The notes: generated from the sequence alone by a model not told the origin. A DNA stretch of 64,000 nt from Comamonas terrigena NBRC 13299 (GCF_006740045.1 NZ_AP019749.1:3553001-3617000), one strand, 5' to 3'. Positions 17,480 through 26,961 are shown, numbered from the stretch's first letter. Numbers and translations are program-made.

Positions 17480-18328
17480 TCAGGAACTGGCACGCAGCTG
17501 GGCCAGCTGCTCTTCCACCATGTCCAGATCCTGCGCGGCCCCGGCGTGCTGGGCATAGGTTTGCAGATCCTGCATGGCGGCGCGGCGCTCGCCACGCTCC
17601 ATGCGCACCAGACCGCGATCGCGGTACTCGCCCCAGGCGGTGGGTGTCAGCGTGATCAGGCGGTTCATCACGGCCAGCGTCTGCGCCTCATCGCCCTGCT
17701 GCTGGTGGATGTTCTTCAGGTTGCGCAGCATGCGCTCCAGAATGCCGCGGTGGCCGGCCGGCTGCAGGTACATGGCCAGCGGCGCCATGTCCTCCTGCTC
17801 CAGGCCCCAGGCCTGCTTGAAGGGCTCCAGGCGCTCGCCCAGCTGGGCATGCGACAGCCCCTGGCCGGTCAGCGGGTCCTGCACGATGATGCCTTCCTTG
17901 AGCTGCACCTTGACCAGGAAATGCCCCGGGAACGACACCCCGTGCGCCGTCAGGCCGATGCCATGGGCCAGCTCCAGCCACAGCACGCCCAGCGAGATGG
18001 GAATGCCGCGGCGCGTGTCCATCACCCGGTGCAGATAGCTGTTGTCCGGGTGGAAGAAGTCGTTGTGGTTGCCGGCATAGCCCAGGTCTTCGTAGAAGAA
18101 CTGGTTCAGGATGGTCAGGCGCTGCAGGCCATTGGCACCCCATGGCACGCAGTCGCGCAGCAGCTTGAGCGTGCGTTCGTACTGGTAGAGCGCGTCTTCG
18201 ATATCCAGCTGCGGATCGGCATCCTGCCCCAGGCTGATGGCCGCCTCGAGCAGCAGGCGCGGCTCATCACGGCGCACCAGGGTTTCAAAATATTCCAGGG
18301 GAGTAGGCAGTCCAAAATCAAGCGTCAT
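17480..18328 (-). CDS. SirB1 family protein (transglutaminase-like plus TPR)
   Basis: A 282-residue SirB1/YchA-family protein. The N-terminal part (LDFGLPTPLEYFETL... NGLQRLTILNQFFYEDLGYAGNHNDFFHPDNSYLHRVMDTRRGIPISLGVLWLELA, listed here as separated landmarks) is the transglutaminase-like core that lacks the cysteine catalytic triad. The C-terminal ~90 residues (MLRNLKNIHQQQGDEAQTL... YRDRGLVRMERGE) form TPR-like repeats. Molecular function is unknown; in enterobacteria the homologue lies next to prfA-hemK-kdsA. The ATG at 18328 is preferred over an in-frame GTG at 18337. It is 30 bp downstream of murJ on the same strand and probably co-transcribed. Confidence 0.88.
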   Translation of the reverse strand: MTLDFGLPTPLEYFETLVRRDEPRLLLEAAISLGQDADPQLDIEDALYQYERTLKLLRDCVPWGANGLQRLTILNQFFYEDLGYAGNHNDFFHPDNSYLHRVMDTRRGIPISLGVLWLELAHGIGLTAHGVSFPGHFLVKVQLKEGIIVQDPLTGQGLSHAQLGERLEPFKQAWGLEQEDMAPLAMYLQPAGHRGILERMLRNLKNIHQQQGDEAQTLAVMNRLITLTPTAWGEYRDRGLVRMERGERRAAMQDLQTYAQHAGAAQDLDMVEEQLAQLRASS

Positions 18329-18358
18329 TCGATTCACTTCACGCTGCTGAGCACGGGA

Positions 18359-19918
18359 TCACCGGCGCAACAGCTTGCGCAAGGGCAAGCCAGTCACTGC
18401 CAATACCCCGAAATACACACAGGAGGAGAGCGCCAACGCTCCCGCCATCAGGCCGACGCGCTTCCATTCGCCCAGCGCCAGCCAGTCAAAAGATTGTGCA
18501 AACCACAGCAAGGGTACCGCCAGCAAAATGGCCGCCGCCGTGACCTGCATCAATAGTTTGCCCCAGCCCGGCGCCGGCACGAAGGCCTTGCGTCGGATAA
18601 GTCCTACAAGCAGCCAGGCGGCATTCACCAACGCCGCCAGCCCTATCGACAGTGCCAGACCAGCATGGGCCAACCAGGGCACCATCAGCAAATTGAAAAT
18701 TTGCGTCAACACCAGCACACAGATAGCAATCTTTACCGGGGTGCGGATGTCCTGGCTGGCGTAGTAGCCCGGCGCCAGCACCTTGATGGCCACCAGCCCC
18801 ACCAACCCCACGCCATAGCCGATCAGGGCGATGGCAATCTGGCCCACATCGCTGGCATGCAGGGCGCCGCGGTGGAACAAGGTGGCCACCAACGGCGTGG
18901 CAAAGGCCAGCAGCCCCACGCCACAGGGCACGGCCAGCAGCAGCACCAGGCGCAGGCCCCAGTCCAGCATGGCGGAGTATTTCTCGCTGTCCCCCGCCGC
19001 CTTGGCGGCAGCCAGCTGTGGCGTCAGCACCACCCCCAGCGCCACACCCAGCATGGCCGTGGGAAATTCCATCAGGCGGTCCGCATAGAACAGCCAGGTC
19101 ACACTGCCGGGCGCCAGGTGCGAGGCAATCTGGGTGTTGATCATCAGGCTGATCTGCGCCACGCCCACGCCCAGCAGCGCAGGGCCCATCAGGCGCAGGA
19201 TGCGGCGCACCCCGGCATCGCTCCAGGCCTGGCGGATGGCCGACCACGACATGCCGATGCGCGGCAGCAGACCCAGGCCGCGCAGTGCGGGAATCTGCAC
19301 CCCCAGCTGCAGCACGCCGCCCAGCATCACCCCGGCGGCCATGGCGTAGATGGGTTCGATCCCGCGCGACTGGAAGTACGGTGCCAGCCACCATGCCGTC
19401 GCAATCATGCTGAGATTGAGCAGCACCGGCGTGGCCGCCGACACCACAAAGCGCCGCCAGGTGTTCAGCACCCCGGCCGACAGCGCCACCAGCGACATGA
19501 AGCCGATATAGGGAAACATCCAGCGCGTCATCTGCACGGCCGCATCCATGCCACCGGGGTCCTGCTCCAGCCCGCTGGCCAGCAACCACACCAGTGCCGG
19601 GGCACCGACCACGCCCACCACACACACCAGCAGCAGCACCCAGAACAGCACTGTGGCCACGTCGGAGATCAGTGCCCGCGTGCGCTCCTCGCCGTCCTGG
19701 GCCTTGGTGCTGGCCAGCACCGGCACAAAGGCCTGGCTGAAGGCCCCTTCGGCAAACAGCCGGCGAAACAGATTGGGAATGCGAAAAGCGACATTGAAGG
19801 CGTCCGTCAGGGCATTGGCCCCGAACATGGAGGCCATGATCAGATCGCGCAGCAGGCCTGTGACGCGGGAGGCCAGCGTGAACAGGGAGACGGTGGAGGC
19901 AGCTTTGAAGAGTGACAC
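18359..19918 (-). CDS. murJ: Lipid II flippase MurJ
   Basis: MurJ flips lipid II across the inner membrane for peptidoglycan synthesis. The protein (519 residues from the chosen GTG) begins MSLFKAASTVSLFTLASRV, as other MurJ proteins do. It has the MVF/MOP family hallmarks FGANALTDAFNVAFRIPNLF and RRLFAEGAFSQAFVPVL near residues 30-65, and about 14 hydrophobic segments to the C-terminus. A further in-frame GTG 30 bases upstream would add 10 residues, but the family start fits the one used. It is divergent from rpsT. Confidence 0.95.
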   Translation of the reverse strand: MSLFKAASTVSLFTLASRVTGLLRDLIMASMFGANALTDAFNVAFRIPNLFRRLFAEGAFSQAFVPVLASTKAQDGEERTRALISDVATVLFWVLLLVCVVGVVGAPALVWLLASGLEQDPGGMDAAVQMTRWMFPYIGFMSLVALSAGVLNTWRRFVVSAATPVLLNLSMIATAWWLAPYFQSRGIEPIYAMAAGVMLGGVLQLGVQIPALRGLGLLPRIGMSWSAIRQAWSDAGVRRILRLMGPALLGVGVAQISLMINTQIASHLAPGSVTWLFYADRLMEFPTAMLGVALGVVLTPQLAAAKAAGDSEKYSAMLDWGLRLVLLLAVPCGVGLLAFATPLVATLFHRGALHASDVGQIAIALIGYGVGLVGLVAIKVLAPGYYASQDIRTPVKIAICVLVLTQIFNLLMVPWLAHAGLALSIGLAALVNAAWLLVGLIRRKAFVPAPGWGKLLMQVTAAAILLAVPLLWFAQSFDWLALGEWKRVGLMAGALALSSCVYFGVLAVTGLPLRKLLRR

Positions 19919-20045
19919 CCCGGCAGTGTAGCGAGAGCGCACACCCACTGCCGGCGCCCGGGCTGTGCCGCGTGCCGCCGTGCATGCCCACCTGCGTGGT
20001 GCCGGCCCTTCGCAGAGGCGGAACCCAGGGGACCACCGGGAATGC

Positions 20046-20051
20046 TATACT
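20046..20051 (+). promoter_or_regulatory. Extended -10 promoter element of rpsT
   Basis: TGCTATACT gives a TATACT hexamer with the extended TG one base upstream, 49 bp before the rpsT ATG. No good -35 is seen at the right distance, as is common for extended -10 promoters. Confidence 0.55.
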
Positions 20052-20099
20052 GCTCGGCTTCGCTGGCATCATCCCAGACACACTCAAGGAATATACATC

Positions 20100-20390
20100 A
20101 TGGCAACCAAAGCCAAAAAGAACCCCCGCCTGGCCTCCGGCCGCAAGCGCGCTCGCCAAAACGTCAAGCTGAACGCAGCCAACACCTCGCTGCGTTCCAA
20201 GTACCGCACCGCTGTCAAGAACGTCGAAAAGGCTGTTCTGACCGGCGACAAGGCCAAGGCCACCGAACTGTTCGCCAAGGCACAATCCGTGCTGGACACG
20301 ATTGCCGACAAGGGCATCTTCCACAAGAACAAGGCTGCTCGCGACAAGAGCCGTCTGTCCGCCAAGGTCAAGGCCCTGGCCGCCGCCTAA
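20100..20390 (+). CDS. rpsT: 30S ribosomal protein S20
   Basis: S20 binds 16S rRNA early in 30S assembly. The 96-residue, lysine- and arginine-rich, all-helical protein begins [20 protein letters not shown] and contains [19 protein letters not shown] and [19 protein letters not shown], all diagnostic. AAGGA lies 9 bases before the ATG, and an intrinsic terminator follows 76 bp after the stop. Monocistronic, divergent from murJ, as in many Burkholderiales. Confidence 0.98.
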   Translation: MATKAKKNPRLASGRKRARQNVKLNAANTSLRSKYRTAVKNVEKAVLTGDKAKATELFAKAQSVLDTIADKGIFHKNKAARDKSRLSAKVKALAAA

Positions 20391-20465
20391 AAGTCACTTT
20401 AGGCATCGCACGGATGGCTTAGGCCATCTGCTGTTTGCTTCGGTGCGCTGCCAGCGAAACAAGAA

Positions 20466-20488
20466 AACCGCCCTCGGGCGGTTTTTTT
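20466..20488 (+). terminator. Intrinsic terminator of rpsT
   Basis: AACCGCCC / GGGCGGTT stem with a very short loop, followed by T7. Confidence 0.92.
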
Positions 20489-20591
20489 GTGCCTGCATGC
20501 TTATGCTTGTGGGTCCGCAGTGGGCCTGGGCCGCTGTGGCGGTGGCCCGCCCCTGGCTGCAGGGCATTCCCCCTCAAAAAATTGCGGGCAT

Positions 20592-20614
20592 AAAAAAGGC
20601 TTCCTGCGGAAGCC
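20592..20614 (-). terminator. Intrinsic terminator of the DUF3579 gene
   Basis: On the minus strand GGCTTCC-GCA-GGAAGCC is followed by TTTTTT. It lies 34 bp beyond the DUF3579 stop. Confidence 0.9.
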
Positions 20615-20647
20615 CTCGGTCTGTTCTGTCGCCTCAAAAGGCCGTGG

Positions 20648-20965
20648 TCAGGCCTCGGGCGCATCCGGCAGCGTGCACGCCTCCACCACCTGCAGGCGGT
20701 TGTCCTTGGCAAAGTTCAGCACGAAATCCCAGGCCATGGGCTCATGGGCGCGCAGGTCGGAATGGATGATCACGCACTTGACCCCGTCGATCGAGGTGGG
20801 CACGCACCAGGGCGAGTAGCTGAGGTGGCTGCCGCGCGTGGCACCACCAGGCCGGAACTGGCTCATCACCCCTGCCAGGCGCTCGGCCCAGTCACTGGGG
20901 CGGAAGGTTTTTCCATCCAGGGTGACACCCTGGATAAAGAGTTCTTTGGAGGTAGGGGAGACCAT
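20648..20965 (-). CDS. DUF3579 family protein
   Basis: A 105-residue protein matching the betaproteobacterial DUF3579 family by its opening KELFIQGVTLDGKTFRPSDWAERL and central YSPWCVPTSIDGVKCVIIH. It is probably a small soluble alpha/beta protein; function unknown. It usually sits, as here, next to argD-argF and rpsT, and is divergent from argD. The ATG has no clear ribosome site, but no better in-frame start exists. Confidence 0.88.
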   Translation of the reverse strand: MVSPTSKELFIQGVTLDGKTFRPSDWAERLAGVMSQFRPGGATRGSHLSYSPWCVPTSIDGVKCVIIHSDLRAHEPMAWDFVLNFAKDNRLQVVEACTLPDAPEA

Positions 20966-21243
20966 CGGATCGATTTCTAAGAGAGACAGGCCACAACTGC
21001 AGGATCGCCGCCAGGTGTGCCAAGCCCTGGGATTCTAGCTCTTATACAAGACCGGCCTTATTGCGCGGCAGCTACCCGACCAGAACCTGGGTGCGTTCGC
21101 ATGGCTGTGATGCGCAATCCTCAACTCTCGCACAGCACGCGCACTCTAGAATTGCGCTTTGCCAACCTGGCGCTCCATCGTGCAGCAAGTATCCAAAATA
21201 CCAGCAAGATATGCGCCACCACTGCTTTGTCAGGAGAGTATTC

Positions 21244-22440
21244 ATGACCGCTCACATCGAGGCAACCTCGCCCCACGTAATGAACACCTATGGCCGCGTT
21301 CCCATCGCGCTGGAACGAGGCCAAGGCTGCCGCGTGTGGGATGTGAACGGCAAGGAATACCTGGACGGTCTGGGCGGCATTGCCGTCAACACCCTGGGCC
21401 ACAACCACCCCAAGCTGGTGCCTGCGCTGCAGGAGCAGATCGCCAAGCTGATCCACACCAGCAACTACTACCACGTGCCCGGCCAGGAACAGCTGGCCCA
21501 GATGCTGACCGAGCGCGCCCAGATGACCAATGTGTTCTTCTGCAACACCGGTCTGGAAGCCAATGAAGCCGCCATCAAGATCGCCCGCAAGTACGGCGTG
21601 GACAAGGGCATCGAAAAGCCGGTGATCGTGGTCTATGACCATGCTTTCCATGGCCGCTCCATCGCCACCATGACCGCCACCGGCAACCCCAAGGTGCGCA
21701 ACGGCTTCGGCCCGCTGCTCGATGGCTTCATCCGCGTGGCCCCCAACGACATCGAAGCCCTGAAGGCGGCCACCGCCGGCAATCCCAACATCGTGGCCGT
21801 GATGATGGAGCCCATCCAGGGCGAAGGCGGCCTGCACCCCATGCGCGCCGACTACCTGAAGGAAGTGCGCGCCCTGTGCGACGCCAACGAATGGCTGCTG
21901 ATGCTGGACGAAGTGCAGGCCGGCATGGGCCGCACCGGCAAGTGGTTTGCCCACCAGTGGTCCGGCATCGTGCCCGACGTAATGACCCTGGCCAAGGGCC
22001 TGGGCTCGGGCGTGCCCGTGGGTGCCGTGGTCACCCATGGCAAGGCCGCCACCGTGCTGCAGCCAGGCAACCATGGCTCCACCTTCGGTGGCAACCCGCT
22101 GGCCATGCGCGCCGGTGTGGAAACCATCCGCATCATGGAAGAAGACAAGCTGCTGGACCATGTGGCCGCCGTGGGCGAACACCTGAAGGCCAAGCTGCAG
22201 TCCGAACTGGGCAGCATCCCGGGCTTTGTGGAAGTGCGCGGCCAGGGTCTGATGATCGGCGTGGAGCTGTCCAAGTCCTGCGGCCAGCTGATCGGCCAGG
22301 CGGCCGAAGCCGGCCTGCTGATCAGCGTGACCGCCGACACCGTGATCCGTCTGGTGCCGCCGCTGATTCTGACCACCGCCGAAGCCGACGAACTCGTCAC
22401 CCGCCTCAAGCCGCTGGTGCAAGCCGTGCTGGCAGCCTGA
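21244..22440 (+). CDS. argD: Acetylornithine aminotransferase
   Basis: Class III PLP aminotransferase that converts N-acetylglutamate semialdehyde to N-acetylornithine in arginine synthesis; the family can also act on succinyl-diaminopimelate. The 398-residue protein has NTLGHNHPKL, FFCNTGLEANEAAIKIARKYG (phosphate-binding region), LLMLDEVQAGMGRTGKW and the PLP lysine K251 in TLAKGLGSGVPVGA. AGGAG lies 8 bases before the ATG. The frame is open upstream without coding character. It is followed by argF after 19 bp, so they form one arginine operon. Confidence 0.96.
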   Translation: MTAHIEATSPHVMNTYGRVPIALERGQGCRVWDVNGKEYLDGLGGIAVNTLGHNHPKLVPALQEQIAKLIHTSNYYHVPGQEQLAQMLTERAQMTNVFFCNTGLEANEAAIKIARKYGVDKGIEKPVIVVYDHAFHGRSIATMTATGNPKVRNGFGPLLDGFIRVAPNDIEALKAATAGNPNIVAVMMEPIQGEGGLHPMRADYLKEVRALCDANEWLLMLDEVQAGMGRTGKWFAHQWSGIVPDVMTLAKGLGSGVPVGAVVTHGKAATVLQPGNHGSTFGGNPLAMRAGVETIRIMEEDKLLDHVAAVGEHLKAKLQSELGSIPGFVEVRGQGLMIGVELSKSCGQLIGQAAEAGLLISVTADTVIRLVPPLILTTAEADELVTRLKPLVQAVLAA

Positions 22441-22459
22441 ACGCGTTAGGATGGACTGC

Positions 22460-23383
22460 ATGAAGCATTACCTGCAATTTAGCGACTTCACCGCCGACGA
22501 GTACGACTACCTGCTGGCCCGCGCCGCCCTGATCAAGAAAAAGTTCAAGGGCTACGAGAAGCACCACACGCTGAGCGACCGCACGCTGGCCATGATCTTC
22601 GAGAAGGCCAGCACCCGCACCCGCGTGAGCTTTGAAGCCGGCATGTACCAGCTGGGCGGCTCCGTGGTGCACCTGACCACGGGCGACAGCCAGCTGGGCC
22701 GCGCCGAGCCGATCGAGGACAGCGCCCGCGTGATCAGCCGCATGACCGATCTGGTGATGATCCGCACCTTCGGCCAGGACAAGATCGAGCGCTTTGCCGA
22801 ATACTCGCGCGTGCCCGTCATCAACGGTCTGACCAACGAGTTCCACCCCTGCCAGATCCTGGCCGACATCTTCACCTTCATCGAGCACCGCGGCTCCATC
22901 AAGGGCAAGGTGGTGGCCTGGGTGGGCGATGGCAACAACATGGCCAACACCTGGCTGCAGGCGGCCGATCTGCTGGGCTTCAAGGTGCACCTGTCGACCC
23001 CCGGCGGCTATGAAGTGGACGAGCAGCTGGCCTTCAACGGCAAGCCCGTGCACCCCGGCTGCTACGAAGTCTTCCAGAACCCGCTGGACGCCTGCAAGGG
23101 CGCCGACCTGGTCACCACCGATGTGTGGACCAGCATGGGCTACGAGGCCGAGAACGAAGCGCGCAAGAAGGCCTTTGCCGACTGGTGCGTGGACGCCGAG
23201 ATGATGGCCGCCGCCAAGGCCGATGCCCTGTTCATGCACTGCCTGCCCGCCCACCGCGGCGAGGAAGTGGAGGCCGACGTCATCGACGGCCCGCAATCCG
23301 TCGTCTGGGACGAAGCAGAGAACCGCATGCACGTGCAAAAAGCACTGATGGAATACCTGCTGCTGGGCCGCCAACCCGGCTGA
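22460..23383 (+). CDS. argF: Ornithine carbamoyltransferase
   Basis: Makes citrulline from ornithine and carbamoyl phosphate. The 307-residue protein begins MKHYLQFSDFTADEYDYLL and has the carbamoyl-phosphate motif STRTR at 51-55, HPCQ at 129-132, and the ornithine loop with catalytic cysteine in MHCLPAHRGEEV. An ATG 9 bases upstream (22451) is possible, but the AGGA site is correctly spaced only for 22460. Second gene of the argD-argF operon; argG is not in the window. Confidence 0.96.
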   Translation: MKHYLQFSDFTADEYDYLLARAALIKKKFKGYEKHHTLSDRTLAMIFEKASTRTRVSFEAGMYQLGGSVVHLTTGDSQLGRAEPIEDSARVISRMTDLVMIRTFGQDKIERFAEYSRVPVINGLTNEFHPCQILADIFTFIEHRGSIKGKVVAWVGDGNNMANTWLQAADLLGFKVHLSTPGGYEVDEQLAFNGKPVHPGCYEVFQNPLDACKGADLVTTDVWTSMGYEAENEARKKAFADWCVDAEMMAAAKADALFMHCLPAHRGEEVEADVIDGPQSVVWDEAENRMHVQKALMEYLLLGRQPG

Positions 23384-23420
23384 TCCAGCACGCCCGGGCT
23401 CACCTGCATACCCCCACACC

Positions 23421-23681
23421 ATGCATCCGAGCCCCGGCACACCACACCGCCTGCAGGCCTTGCGCCGGCTGGCGGTATTTTTTTGGCCGCTGCGCCCCAG
23501 CCTGGGGGACGCACGCTACGGCCAGTGCGGCGGTGCACAGGCCCTGCGCCAGCCGCACATCGCACGCCACAGCCGCGTGCCCTCCGTCTACGGGCCGCGC
23601 AAGCGTTTTGCGGCCCGGGTGCGCGCGCTCTATGTGCGCATCCACACCTTCTATCTGAAGTTTCTTCAAGGCCACACCTAG
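23421..23681 (+). CDS. Small basic hypothetical protein
   Basis: An 86-residue frame 37 bp after argF on the same strand. It is rich in Arg (about one residue in six) and aromatic residues, with the recognisable pieces LAVFFWPLRPSLGDARYGQC and YVRIHTFYLKFLQG. G or C occupies roughly four of five third codon positions, as in neighbouring real genes, which supports coding. There is no clear ribosome site. I do not recognise the family and assign no function. The 409 bp between argF and the first YkgJ gene hold nothing else that I can support. Confidence 0.45.
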   Translation: MHPSPGTPHRLQALRRLAVFFWPLRPSLGDARYGQCGGAQALRQPHIARHSRVPSVYGPRKRFAARVRALYVRIHTFYLKFLQGHT

Positions 23682-23792
23682 TGGGCCGCAAGCGGTCACG
23701 CCCCCGGCGTGGCTTTTGCTTTCCCTGTGACAGGCGGCTTTCCGGCGCGGAAAGGCTGCCGGTTGCCTGTGCCCCGATCCTGAAGAAACACG

Positions 23793-24158
23793 ATGAGCCA
23801 ATCCCTCCACCCCTGCGTGACCTGCGGCGTGTGCTGCACCAATTACCGCGTGGAATTTTCCGTCTACGAGCTGCAATCCATGGGCGGCACCGTGCCCGAC
23901 CACCTGGCCCATGAAGTGCCCGGAAAAGGCAACCGGGCCCGCATGAACGGCACCGAAAAGCACCCGGTGCGCTGCGTGGCCCTGACCGCCCTGCCCCACC
24001 TGGGCGAGAACTGCGTGGGCTGCGGCATTTACGAGCAGCGCTCACGCCCCTGCCGCGACTTTCCGTTTGCCTCCTACGGCTGCCACGACACCCGCGCCAA
24101 GTTCGGCCTGCCCGCACTGAGCGAGGAAGACGTGGCCCCCTGGCTGGAAACCGCCTGA
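23793..24158 (+). CDS. YkgJ family cysteine-cluster protein (copy 1)
   Basis: A 121-residue protein with the CxxCxxCC cluster at the N-terminus (CVTCGVCC) and further cysteines in CVGCGIYEQRSRPCRDF and YGCHD. This is the YkgJ/CxxCxxCC family (putative zinc- or iron-binding), whose biochemical role is not established. It shares its ladder of motifs (FxVYE...GG.VPxxLA, GCGIYE.R..PCR.F) with the next gene, indicating an old duplication. It faces the feo operon convergently. Confidence 0.88.
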   Translation: MSQSLHPCVTCGVCCTNYRVEFSVYELQSMGGTVPDHLAHEVPGKGNRARMNGTEKHPVRCVALTALPHLGENCVGCGIYEQRSRPCRDFPFASYGCHDTRAKFGLPALSEEDVAPWLETA

Positions 24159-24386
24159 GTGCGCCGCCGCCGCACTGCCCGACATCCCGGTTGGTGCAGG
24201 AGGCTGCGGAAGCCGCTTTCCCGTGACTTCCGTGCTTTTCTGCACCGCAAGCAGGTGCCGCAGGGCACAGACAGCTCCTGTTTTTGAAAAACCTGCCACG
24301 CCGCTTTGCCGGCGTGCCCGCAGGCTGCGCCGGCGGCACGCTGCAGGCACAATCCGCCACCCACTTTTTGTAGCCGCCCGCCTGCC

Positions 24387-24707
24387 ATGACCCACCCCTG
24401 CCTTGCCTGCGGCGCCTGCTGCGCCGCCTTCCGTGTGGATTTTTCGGTCTATGAATCCGAAGCCCATGGCGGACGCGTGCCGGCCGGGCTGGCCGACGAG
24501 ATCACCGAGCACAGCTGCCGCATGCGCGGCACGGACTACGCCCGCCCGCGCTGCGCCGCACTGGTGGGCACGGTGGGCGAAAAAGCCCACTGCGGGATCT
24601 ACGAGTGGCGCCCTTCGCCCTGCCGGGAATTTGCAGCCGGCTCCGATGCCTGCAACCGCGTGCGGCTGCGCATCGGCCTGCCGGCGCTGGAAAGCGGCCT
24701 GCTGTAG
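24387..24707 (+). CDS. YkgJ family cysteine-cluster protein (copy 2)
   Basis: A 106-residue paralogue of the gene 230 bp upstream. N-terminal CLACGACCAAFRVDFSVYESE corresponds to CVTCGVCCTNYRVEFSVYE in copy 1; it then has HCGIYEWRPSPCREFAAG and lacks the copy-1 GCGIYE first cysteine and the last cysteine pattern. The start ATG (MTHPC) was chosen because it puts the cluster at the extreme N-terminus as in copy 1. Probably binds a metal ion; function unknown. It converges on the small Cys-rich gene of the feo operon, 66 bp away. Confidence 0.86.
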   Translation: MTHPCLACGACCAAFRVDFSVYESEAHGGRVPAGLADEITEHSCRMRGTDYARPRCAALVGTVGEKAHCGIYEWRPSPCREFAAGSDACNRVRLRIGLPALESGLL

Positions 24708-24773
24708 GCCGCCGCTCACCCTGCTGCGCCGCAGGGTGGACGGCAGGGGCGGCAAGCCCCTGGGGGGCGCGGG

Positions 24774-24971
24774 TTACAAGGACTTGCGCGTATCCGAGCA
24801 GCTGTCGCCGCCGCAGGCGCTGCAGCCACCGCAGCTGCCGCTGGACGTGGACGGCGCGAGTGCCGGGTGCACGCGCCCGGCACGTTGGCGCCAGCGGGCC
24901 GGCAGATAGCGCCACAGCAGCGAGGCAGCTGCCACGGTGACGACGATGCCCACAATGATTTCCTGCCACAT
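24774..24971 (-). CDS. Small FeoB-associated Cys-rich membrane protein
   Basis: A 65-residue protein with one membrane segment (IIVGIVVTVAAASLLWRYL, residues ~5-23), a basic cytoplasmic stretch (PARWRQRAGR) and a cysteine-rich end (SGSCGGCSACGGDSC). Short single-span proteins with such a cytoplasmic Cys cluster are typical third components after feoB in proteobacteria; they may take over the iron or sulfur role that FeoC plays elsewhere. It starts 13 bp downstream of feoB and is surely in its operon. Confidence 0.82.
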   Translation of the reverse strand: MWQEIIVGIVVTVAAASLLWRYLPARWRQRAGRVHPALAPSTSSGSCGGCSACGGDSCSDTRKSL

Positions 24972-24984
24972 GGCCTGACCTCCT

Positions 24985-26961
24985 TTAACCCCAGCCCAGC
25001 GCCACCGCCACCCGGTAGGTGACGAAGCTGGCGGCATAGGCCAGGCCGAACAAATACGCCGTCATGATCAAGGGATAGCGCCAGCCATTGGTTTCCCGCT
25101 TGACCATGGCCAGCGTGGAAATGCACTGGGGCGCGAACACGAACCAGACCAGCAGCGACAGGGCCGTGGCCAGCGACCAGCTGCTGGCAATCAGCGGGCC
25201 CAGCTGCTGGGCCATGGCGTCGTCGCCTGCGGCCGACAAGGCATACACCGTACCCAGTGCACCCACGGCCACTTCGCGCGCGGCCATGCCGGGCACCAGG
25301 GCGATGGCGATCTGCCAGTTGAAGCCGATGGGCGCCAGCACCACTTCCAGCCAGCCGCCGATCTGGCCGGCAAAGCTGTAGCGGATGGCCGCCTCGGTCA
25401 CCCCGTCCGGCGCCGACGGGTAGCTGGCCAGAAACCACAGCACGATGCTCACCGTCAGGATGATGCCGCCCACGCGGCGCAGGAAGATCAGCGCGCGTTC
25501 ATACAGCCCCAGCACCAGGCTGCGCAGGCTGGGCCAGCGGTAGGCCGGCAGCTCCAGCATCAGCGGCGTGCGGGATTTGTCGGTGCGGGCCAGCTTGGCC
25601 ACCCAGGCCACCGCCATGGCACTGGCGATACCGCCGATGTACAGCGCAAACAGCACCAGGCCTTGCAGATTGAAGATGCCGCCCACGCTCTGCTCCGGGA
25701 TGAAGGCCGCGATCAGCAGTGCGTACACCGGCAGACGGGCCGAGCAGGTCATCAGCGGGGCGATCATGATGGTCAGCAGGCGGTCGCGCCAGCTGGGGAT
25801 GGAGCGCGTGGCCATGATGCCCGGCACGGCACAGGCAAAGCTGGACAGCAGCGGAATGAAGGAACGCCCCGACAGGCCCACCGTGCCCATGATGCGGTCC
25901 AGCAGAAAGGCGGCACGCGGCAGATAGCCCGAGTCTTCCAGCACCAGGATGAAGAAGAACAGGATCAGGATCTGCGGCAGGAACACCAGCACCGCGCCGG
26001 TGCCGGCGATCACGCCCTCGACCAGCAGGCTGCGCAGCACGCCTTCGGGCATCACGCTGCCCACCCATTCGCCGACAAAGCCCACGGAGCCTTCGATGCC
26101 GTCCATCAAGGGCTCGGCCCAGCTGAACACGGCCTGGAACATCAGGAACAGGGTGGCCAGCAGCAGCAGCGTGCCCCATACCGGGTGCAGCACCACGGCG
26201 TCGATGCGGTCGTCCCGCTGGTTGTCCACCGGCGGCACCTGCACGGCAGCCTGCAGGATGGCGGTCACCTCCTGGTGCAAAGCCAGCAGACCGGCACGGG
26301 TGTTGTGACCGGCTTGGGCCTGCGAACGGCCGTCCAGCGCGGGAGCCTGGAGCTGGTGGGCGGCATCGCTGTCCAGCCAGGCCAGCAGTTCCTGGGCGCC
26401 GTCCTGGCGCACGCCCACGCTTTCGAGCACCGGCACGCCCAGCGCGGCACTGAGGCGGGCCTTGTCCACCACAATGCCCTGGCGACGGGCCATATCGCTC
26501 ATGTTGAGCACCACTACCATGGGCAGACCCAGGGCGCGGGCTTCCAGCACCAGGCGCAGGTTCAGGCGCAGGTGGGTGGCATCGGTCACGCAGACCAGCA
26601 GTTCGGGCGGCGCCTCGCGCGCATGTTCGCCGGTGACGATGTCGCGGGTGATGCGCTCGTCTTCGCTGTGCGCATGCAGGCTGTAGGTGCCGGGCAAATC
26701 CAGCACCCGCACCCGCCGGCCAGCGGGAGTGTGCAGCCAGCCTTCCTTGCGCTCCACCGTCACGCCGGCGTAGTTGGCCACCTTCTGGCGGGCACCCGTC
26801 AGCAGGTTGAACAAGGCGGTCTTGCCGCAGTTCGGGTTGCCCAGCAACGCTGCCCGCAGGGGCTGTGCATCGGTGGACGGCGCGGCGCTGGGGATGATGG
26901 AGGTGATGGCAATGGGCTGCACCGTGGCGCCTTGCGGTGTGCGGTCGTCGCGCGCGTTCAT
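24985..26961 (-). CDS. feoB: Ferrous iron transporter FeoB
   Basis: Main inner-membrane Fe(II) permease. The 658-residue protein has a cytoplasmic G domain: G1 GNPNCGKT at 41-48, a switch region VANYAGVTVERKEG, G3 DLPG at 88-91, and G4 NMSD. A membrane domain follows from ~residue 260 with the two Gate motifs around LPRAAFLLDRIMGTVGLSGRSFIPLLSSFACAVPG (given as family landmarks) and CPVY-equivalent CSARLPVY. It is shorter than the ~770-residue E. coli protein, mainly in the linker. The ATG overlaps the feoA stop by 4 bases (ATGA). Order feoA-feoB-small Cys protein. Confidence 0.96.
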   Translation of the reverse strand: MNARDDRTPQGATVQPIAITSIIPSAAPSTDAQPLRAALLGNPNCGKTALFNLLTGARQKVANYAGVTVERKEGWLHTPAGRRVRVLDLPGTYSLHAHSEDERITRDIVTGEHAREAPPELLVCVTDATHLRLNLRLVLEARALGLPMVVVLNMSDMARRQGIVVDKARLSAALGVPVLESVGVRQDGAQELLAWLDSDAAHQLQAPALDGRSQAQAGHNTRAGLLALHQEVTAILQAAVQVPPVDNQRDDRIDAVVLHPVWGTLLLLATLFLMFQAVFSWAEPLMDGIEGSVGFVGEWVGSVMPEGVLRSLLVEGVIAGTGAVLVFLPQILILFFFILVLEDSGYLPRAAFLLDRIMGTVGLSGRSFIPLLSSFACAVPGIMATRSIPSWRDRLLTIMIAPLMTCSARLPVYALLIAAFIPEQSVGGIFNLQGLVLFALYIGGIASAMAVAWVAKLARTDKSRTPLMLELPAYRWPSLRSLVLGLYERALIFLRRVGGIILTVSIVLWFLASYPSAPDGVTEAAIRYSFAGQIGGWLEVVLAPIGFNWQIAIALVPGMAAREVAVGALGTVYALSAAGDDAMAQQLGPLIASSWSLATALSLLVWFVFAPQCISTLAMVKRETNGWRYPLIMTAYLFGLAYAASFVTYRVAVALGWG